Source of the DNA: an uncultured Solimonas sp.
Lineage (GTDB): Bacteria > Pseudomonadota > Gammaproteobacteria > Nevskiales > Nevskiaceae
Assembly (NCBI GenBank): GCA_946478985.1
Contig: CAMLDZ010000099.1
Coordinates: 1 to 11,801 of the forward strand
DNA: 11,801 bases
Reading direction: 5' to 3'
Positions 7,813-11,801 of this stretch are shown piece by piece. Under the pieces are notes generated by a model. That model saw nothing but the letters and a program-made list of their open reading frames with translations, made no database searches and was not told the origin of the DNA. Numbering within the stretch: position 1 is the stretch's first letter; every line of letters begins with the position of its first letter. The position numbers and the translations under genes are program-made.

Positions 7813-9909
7813 TCAGGAAACGAAATCCGCCGCCAGCATCACCACTTCCGGCTCCTGGACGTGGTAGCCCTGGATGAAGTTGACGCCCATCTGCCAGAGC
7901 CGCGCCATGACATTGGCGTCCTCGATGTGGCTGACGATCACCTTCAACTGCTTCTGCTTGGCCAGTTCGACCAGCATCACCAGCTTCTTCTGCCACTCGC
8001 GGTCGTTGAAGTTCTTGGCATAGGACGGGTGGAACTTCACGAACTGCATCGGGATGTGCTCGATCATCTGCGCCGAGTTCGAGCCGATGCCGAAGTGCTC
8101 GACCGCGACCTGCGCGCCGAGGTCGATCAATGCGCGAGTGATCAGCTTGGCCTTGCGCACATGGTTCTGCAGCACCAGCTCCTGGAACTCGAAGACGATC
8201 TCGCCCGGTTGCAGCGGCCGCTCGCGGACCTGCTCGCCCAGCCAGGCGATGAAGCCCTCGTTGTCGCCGAGCGTTTCCTCCGACAGCTTCACGAACAGGC
8301 TGGATCCCTGCTGGGCGCCGCCGCGCTTGGCCTGCATCTTCAGAGCGCGAGCCGTCACCCAGCGATCGATGGCGCGCATCTGCGCGGATTTCTCGGCAGC
8401 CTGGATGAACTCCGAGGCGTGCAGCTCGCGGCCTTCCTCGTCGATCAGGCGCACCAGCACATCGAAGTGCTGGCGCGGATCACCTTCGAGGCTGGCGATC
8501 GACTGGTAGGCCAGCTTGAGCCGGTCGGCGGCCAGCGCCTTGCGCACCGTCTCGGCCTGCCGCGCGTGCTCGCGCTCGTGCAGGGAGTGCTGTGCAGTGG
8601 GGCCGAGGTGGACGACCTGGCGCGCGCTCTGCACGGCCAGGCGCCGCGCCGCGGCGGTGATCTCGCTGACGATGGTCGCGGCCTGTTCGCCGCTGGCGAA
8701 CGGGTAGACCGCGGCGCTGAGCGACAGCTGCGCCTCGTGGCCGCTGGTGTTGAAGATCTGCCTTGCGGCGTCGGCGATCAGCGCCTCGGTCCAGGGCTGC
8801 GCGCTGGCGGCGTCCGGCAGCTGCACCAGCGCCGCCAGTTCGCCGCTGGAGAAGCGGAAGGTCTGGCCCTGTTCGCCGAGCCGCTGCTGCAGCCAGTCGT
8901 GCAGCAGCAGCACCGATTGCTCTGCGTCGTGCAGGCCCAGCTGCAGTTCGAGCTGCGCGAAGCCTTCGACCGCCAACAGCACGGCACTGCGCGAGCCCTG
9001 GCGCTGTGCGGCACCGGCGATCGCCGACTTGAGCGCTTCGAAGAACGCCAGGCGTCCGCTCGGGCTCGGCGCCGCGGCGACCACGGCCGGCGTCGGCGCC
9101 TCGGCGCGGATCAGCATCTCGATCAGCTGCTCGCCCTCGGCCTCGCTGATCGTCAGCCGCGCGCTGATGGCCACCGGCTGGCCTTCGCGATGCAGCAGGC
9201 AGCAGTCCAGCGTGCGGTTGTCGGTCTTGCCGCGCGACAGCAGCTTGAGCTGCTCCTTGACCTTGGGCTGGTGCGCCGGGATGACCAGATCCATCAGCGG
9301 CAGGCCGATCAGGCCGCTGTCGTCCACGTGGCCGAGCATCTGCGCGAAAGCCGGATTGGTCTGCGCGACGATGCCTTCCTGGATATGCGCGACGGCGTCG
9401 TTGGTGCCGCTGAGCAGTTCCTGATGGCGCGATTCGAAGTTGCGCAACTGTTTGCGCACCGTACGCAGCTCGCGCACGCCGCGATGCACGGCGATCTCGC
9501 GCAAAACCACCAGTTCAAGGCGGCGCAGGTCGCGCTGATCGTCGCAGGCGACGCAGTCGCGCGCACCCAGCGCCAATGCCGCGACGCTGTTTTCCGGGCT
9601 CGCCTGCGCGGCCAGGACCAGCACCGGCAGATCGCCGGCGAGTCGCCGGCAACGGTCGAGCACGTCGGGCAGCGGCGCGGCGGGCAGGGCGTCTGCGCAG
9701 ATCAGCAGGTCCGGCGTGCCGCGGCGCAGGGTTTCCTCGACGTCCTCGAGATCGGTGACCCAGGCCGTGCGCAGGGCATGACCGGCGTTGCGCAAATAGC
9801 TTTCGATGCGCTTGGCGACACTTTCGGAGCCGGCAACGACGACGATGAGGCTGCTCGCCGCCGCATGGGCAGCGACCATCGAATTGATCGTCTGCGCGGC
9901 GGCACTCAC
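7813..9909 (-). CDS. fimX: FimX-like c-di-GMP receptor with degenerate REC, PAS, degenerate GGDEF and degenerate EAL domains
   Basis: Pseudomonas and Xanthomonas FimX bind c-di-GMP and control type IV pilus assembly and twitching; FimX of P. aeruginosa is 691 residues, this one 698. Domains: receiver-like (~19-140) without the usual acidic pair after strand 1 (IVVVAGSES) and probably no phosphoacceptor Asp; PAS (~165-270); GGDEF-like (~285-435) with SSGEL where GGDEF should be; EAL-like (~450-698). The EAL motif is DVL (483-485), with Arg487 kept. Other catalytic positions are altered: KLSEE for NLS, VEHFG for DDFG, KFHP for KID, and SHIE for AEGVE. QGY (680-682) is retained. The protein should therefore neither make nor cleave c-di-GMP and most likely senses it. 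The GTG start at 9909 is supported by GGTGA 7 bases upstream; ATG at residue 11 (9879) is the alternative. It lies 7 bases after epmB and is likely cotranscribed. FimX identity is inferred from architecture and degeneracy pattern. Confidence 0.85.
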   Translation of the reverse strand: MSAAAQTINSMVAAHAAASSLIVVVAGSESVAKRIESYLRNAGHALRTAWVTDLEDVEETLRRGTPDLLICADALPAAPLPDVLDRCRRLAGDLPVLVLAAQASPENSVAALALGARDCVACDDQRDLRRLELVVLREIAVHRGVRELRTVRKQLRNFESRHQELLSGTNDAVAHIQEGIVAQTNPAFAQMLGHVDDSGLIGLPLMDLVIPAHQPKVKEQLKLLSRGKTDNRTLDCCLLHREGQPVAISARLTISEAEGEQLIEMLIRAEAPTPAVVAAAPSPSGRLAFFEALKSAIAGAAQRQGSRSAVLLAVEGFAQLELQLGLHDAEQSVLLLHDWLQQRLGEQGQTFRFSSGELAALVQLPDAASAQPWTEALIADAARQIFNTSGHEAQLSLSAAVYPFASGEQAATIVSEITAAARRLAVQSARQVVHLGPTAQHSLHEREHARQAETVRKALAADRLKLAYQSIASLEGDPRQHFDVLVRLIDEEGRELHASEFIQAAEKSAQMRAIDRWVTARALKMQAKRGGAQQGSSLFVKLSEETLGDNEGFIAWLGEQVRERPLQPGEIVFEFQELVLQNHVRKAKLITRALIDLGAQVAVEHFGIGSNSAQMIEHIPMQFVKFHPSYAKNFNDREWQKKLVMLVELAKQKQLKVIVSHIEDANVMARLWQMGVNFIQGYHVQEPEVVMLAADFVS

Positions 9910-9916
9910 GATGCGA

Positions 9917-9921
9917 TCACC
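9917..9921 (-). promoter_or_regulatory. ribosome binding site of the fimX-like gene overlapping the epmB stop
   Basis: Read on the minus strand, GGTGA includes the epmB TGA stop (9919-9917) and lies 7 bases before the GTG at 9909. GGTGA is the 3' part of the AGGAGGTGA Shine-Dalgarno consensus. This supports GTG as the start and suggests translational coupling with epmB. Confidence 0.5.
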
Positions 9922-10930
9922 ATGCGATCCAGGTCTTGGCAGGCTGGCCGGCGATCTCGCGCACGAGGCGCGGCACCAGGAAGCCCGGAAGCCGCGACGA
10001 TAGCACGCGCATCAGCGCGGTCGCGGACCGCTCATCCACCTCGAAGTGCGCGCTGTTCTGCACGCGATCCAGCAGATGCAGGTAGTAGGGCAGCACGCCG
10101 GCCTCGAACAGGCGCTCGGACAGCGCTTCCAGCGCCTCGGCGCTGTCGTTGACGCCGCGCAGCAAGACCGCCTGGTTGAGCAGGGCGATGCCGCGCTGGC
10201 GCAGCGGCTGCAGCGCGCTGCGGACATGACTGTCCAGCTCGTTGGCATGGTTGGCGTGCAGCACGAACACGGTCTGCAGCCGCGTGCGGTCGAGCCATGC
10301 CAGCAGGCGCTCGTCGATACGCTCCGGCAGCACGATCGGCTGGCGCGTGTGCAGGCGCAGGCGCTTGAGGTGCGGGATCGCGTCCAGCGCCTCGACCAGC
10401 TCGGCGAGCTTGTCGTCGGACAGCGACAGCGGATCACCACCGGACAGGATCACTTCCTGGATACCGGGGTCGCCGGCGATCTCGTCGAGCGCTGCCTGCC
10501 AGTGCTCGCGCGCTGCCAGCTGCTCGCTGTACGGGAAGTGGCGGCGGAAGCAGTAGCGGCAGTGCACCGCGCAGGCGCCGGTGGCGATCAGCAGCACGCG
10601 GCCGTGGTATTTATGGATGATGCCGCCGCCGCGGGCGCGGTTCAGATCGCCGACCGCGTCGACGACGAAGCCGGGCGTGTCGATCGCCTCGTCGGCCGAT
10701 GGCCAGACCTGGCGCAGCAGCGGATCCTGCGGATCGGCCTTGCGCATCCGCGACGCGAAGCCGCGCGGCACGCGCAGCGGAAAGTCGCGCAGGCGCGGCA
10801 GATCCAGCGCGGGCAGCGCCGGATCGAGTTCGAGGTAGGCGGCCAGTTCGGCCGGTCGCGAGAAGGCTTGCCGCAGCTCGTGCTGCCACAGCGGCGCTCG
10901 CTGGCCGTTTTGGGGTTGGGACGGTATCAT
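9917..10930 (-). CDS. epmB: EF-P beta-lysylation protein EpmB (lysine 2,3-aminomutase-like radical SAM enzyme)
   Basis: EpmB (YjeK) converts (S)-alpha-lysine to (R)-beta-lysine, which EpmA then attaches to EF-P. The 337 residues compare with 342 in E. coli. The radical-SAM [4Fe-4S] motif is CAVHCRYC, with Cys120, Cys124 and Cys127, inside [17 protein letters not shown], which is nearly identical to E. coli. SGGDPL (SAM contact region), the NHANE motif, [13 protein letters not shown] and [12 protein letters not shown] follow. The PLP-binding lysine is probably Lys332 in GQPAKT, by position relative to the aminomutase family. The ATG at 10930 gives an N-terminus of expected length; no clear Shine-Dalgarno precedes it. 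It is divergent from efp, its pathway substrate, and 7 bases upstream of the fimX-like gene. Confidence 0.96.
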   Translation of the reverse strand: MIPSQPQNGQRAPLWQHELRQAFSRPAELAAYLELDPALPALDLPRLRDFPLRVPRGFASRMRKADPQDPLLRQVWPSADEAIDTPGFVVDAVGDLNRARGGGIIHKYHGRVLLIATGACAVHCRYCFRRHFPYSEQLAAREHWQAALDEIAGDPGIQEVILSGGDPLSLSDDKLAELVEALDAIPHLKRLRLHTRQPIVLPERIDERLLAWLDRTRLQTVFVLHANHANELDSHVRSALQPLRQRGIALLNQAVLLRGVNDSAEALEALSERLFEAGVLPYYLHLLDRVQNSAHFEVDERSATALMRVLSSRLPGFLVPRLVREIAGQPAKTWIAW

Positions 10931-10935
10931 TCGCG

Positions 10936-10990
10936 GCCATTTTCGCCGCGCCCCGGGGCTGCGGCAACTGAAAGCGTTCGGGAAAATGGC
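10936..10990. repeat. nested inverted repeats between epmB and efp
   Basis: GCCATTTTC (10936-10944) and GAAAATGGC (10982-10990) are exact inverted repeats, 9 bases each, 37 bases apart. Inside is the 10-base palindrome GCCCCGGGGC (10950-10959), flanked by CCGC (10946-10949) and GCGG (10961-10964), which extend its stem past one unpaired base. The left arm lies 5 bases before the epmB ATG. This could be an operator serving both divergent genes or an mRNA leader fold. Confidence 0.6.
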
Positions 10991-11028
10991 TTGTGGCGGG
11001 CCCGGCAGGCCCTTGAAGCGGCACCGAA

Positions 11029-11046
11029 GAGCAGATTGTGCTGCTC
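11029..11046. repeat. short hairpin/dyad upstream of efp
   Basis: GAGCAG (11029-11034) and CTGCTC (11041-11046) form a perfect 6-bp stem with a 6-base loop, 40 bases before the efp ATG. A second small dyad, GGGCC/GGCCC around a 5-base loop, lies at 10998-11012. I could not identify a convincing -35/-10 pair for efp in 10931-11086, so whether these are operator sites or leader structure is open. Confidence 0.4.
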
Positions 11047-11086
11047 CCGATTTTCACCCAAATTTTTACGTTCACGCGAGATCGTC

Positions 11087-11656
11087 ATGGCGACCGTCAG
11101 CACCAATGAAATGAAGGCTGGTACCAAGGTTTTGATCGACGGAGATCCGTACTCGGTCGTCGACAACGAGTACCGCAAGCCGGGCAAGGGTCAGGCCACC
11201 AATACCATCAAGATCCGTAACCTCAAGACCGGCCGCGTGCTGGAAAAGACCTTGAAGTCCGGCGACAGCTGGGAAGCGGCGGACGTCGAAGACAAGGACA
11301 TGCAGTACCTGTACAACGACGGCGAGTTCTGGACCTTCATGGATCCGTCGAACTACGAGCAGATCCAGGCCGGCAAGGCGGCCATGGCCGAATCCGCGCA
11401 GTGGCTCAAGGGCGAGGAAACCGTCCGCGTCACGCTGTGGAACGAAGTGCCGCTGGTCGTCTACGCGCCGAACACCGTCGAGCTGGTGATCACCGAGACC
11501 GATCCGGGCCTGCGCGGCGACACCGCCACCGGCGGCACCAAGCCGGCCAAGCTGGAGACCGGCGCGGTGGTCAAGGTGCCGCTCTTCATCGTCGAGGGCG
11601 AGAAGGTCAAGGTCGACACGCGCACCGGCGAGTATCTCGGCCGCGTCGGCAAGTAA
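11087..11656 (+). CDS. efp: translation elongation factor P
   Basis: EF-P binds between the ribosomal P and E sites and rescues ribosomes stalled at polyproline stretches. The 189 residues compare with 188 in E. coli. The N-terminal KOW-like domain carries KPGKGQA with Lys34, the residue that receives beta-lysine; it is intact, as expected with epmB and epmA alongside. Two OB-fold domains follow: [13 protein letters not shown] and WNEVPLVV in the first, then the EF-P signature [12 protein letters not shown] and the C-terminal [11 protein letters not shown]...[12 protein letters not shown]. The ATG is fixed by [12 protein letters not shown], which lines up with E. coli. The ribosome binding site is weak (GAGA at 11078-11081). 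The same frame is open far upstream through epmB, but that is a GC-driven extension. A strong terminator follows 19 bases after the stop. Confidence 0.98.
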   Translation: MATVSTNEMKAGTKVLIDGDPYSVVDNEYRKPGKGQATNTIKIRNLKTGRVLEKTLKSGDSWEAADVEDKDMQYLYNDGEFWTFMDPSNYEQIQAGKAAMAESAQWLKGEETVRVTLWNEVPLVVYAPNTVELVITETDPGLRGDTATGGTKPAKLETGAVVKVPLFIVEGEKVKVDTRTGEYLGRVGK

Positions 11657-11674
11657 GCCCCTCCGGCTTGATCG

Positions 11675-11701
11675 AAAAAGGCCGCCTTCGGGCGGCCTTT
11701 T
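11675..11701 (+). terminator. rho-independent terminator after efp
   Basis: A perfect stem GGCCGCC/GGCGGCC (11680-11686 with 11691-11697) with a TTCG tetraloop, preceded by AAAAA and followed by TTTT, then a second T run (11706-11710). It is built like the terminator after htpX. It ends only 14 bases before the epmA ATG, so it should lower transcription into that gene. Confidence 0.92.
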
Positions 11702-11715
11702 GCTATTTTTGCGCC

Positions 11716-11801
11716 ATGATCAACTGGCATCCGAGCGCCACGCTCGAACATCTCAGGGCCCGCGCCGCGCTGCTGGCGGCGATCCGCGATTTCTTCGCGC
11801 G
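11716..11801 (+). CDS. epmA: EF-P--(R)-beta-lysine ligase EpmA, N-terminal fragment (cut by window end)
   Basis: EpmA (GenX/PoxA/YjeA) is a lysyl-tRNA synthetase-like enzyme that ligates beta-lysine to Lys34 of EF-P. Only the first 28 codons are in the window. The visible peptide begins MINWHPSATLEHLRARAALL and ends AAIRDFFA. It follows E. coli EpmA closely ([20 protein letters not shown], then RRFFA), with shared W-PSA, RAA, IR and FFA at the same spacing. The catalytic motifs lie beyond the edge. No Shine-Dalgarno is visible before the ATG, and the gene starts 14 bases after the efp terminator. Adjacency to efp and epmB makes the identification strong despite the short fragment. Confidence 0.88.
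   Translation, partial: MINWHPSATLEHLRARAALLAAIRDFFA

Noticed and set aside
7861..10152. Plus-strand open frame of about 763 codons antisense to the fimX-like gene and epmB
   Set aside because: Spans two clear genes on the other strand and their junction; the translation is compositionally biased with no motif.
10046..11086. Upstream in-frame extension of efp through the epmB antisense strand
   Set aside because: EF-P proteins are about 188 residues and the N-terminus [12 protein letters not shown] at 11087 matches the family; the extension is antisense to epmB and contains the intergenic region.
11461..11751. Small minus-strand gene of about 96 codons over the efp 3' end
   Set aside because: It crosses the efp terminator and the start of epmA and shows no family features; a shadow of efp.

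Overview
The window is about 11.8 kb of chromosomal core-gene DNA from a high-GC gammaproteobacterium. By eye roughly two thirds of bases are G or C, and codon third positions are strongly G/C. The proteins closely resemble E. coli ParE, YbaL, RecQ, ParC, HtpX, EpmB, EF-P and EpmA, together with a Pseudomonas/Xanthomonas-type FimX. This combination suggests Xanthomonadales, Nevskiales or a Pseudomonas relative; the family cannot be fixed from the sequence alone. I see no insertion sequence, phage gene, integron, CRISPR array, tRNA or rRNA, and no gene-free stretch longer than 300 bases.

Region 1 (1-6641, + strand) handles DNA topology and repair. The 3' end of parE is followed by a YbaL-type cation/proton antiporter gene, recQ, and complete parC. 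The antiporter and recQ genes are 10 bases apart, and the recQ ribosome binding site overlaps the antiporter stop codon, so those two are probably coupled. parC probably also has its own promoter, whose -10 hexamer overlaps the recQ stop codon. The two topoisomerase IV subunits are therefore encoded close together on one strand but separated by two unrelated genes.

Region 2 (6642-7777, + strand) is the heat-shock membrane protease gene htpX. Upstream is a near-consensus sigma-32 promoter. The leader of about 110 nt holds a short tandem repeat and a perfect 10-bp hairpin; the left arm of the hairpin can also pair with the ribosome binding site region. A UUCG-loop terminator follows htpX.

Region 3 (7813-11801) centres on elongation factor P. 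epmB (EF-P beta-lysylation radical SAM protein) and a fimX-like gene form a minus-strand operon. efp is divergent on the plus strand, followed by a strong terminator, and only 14 nt later comes the start of epmA (EF-P lysine ligase), which is cut by the window edge. The substrate (EF-P, Lys34 intact), the lysine mutase and the ligase are therefore in one cluster, with a c-di-GMP receptor-type gene in the same operon as the mutase.

No wholly new system is visible. The points most worth a second look are the htpX leader, the epmB-fimX coupling, the terminator between efp and epmA, and the dyad structures in the epmB/efp divergent region.
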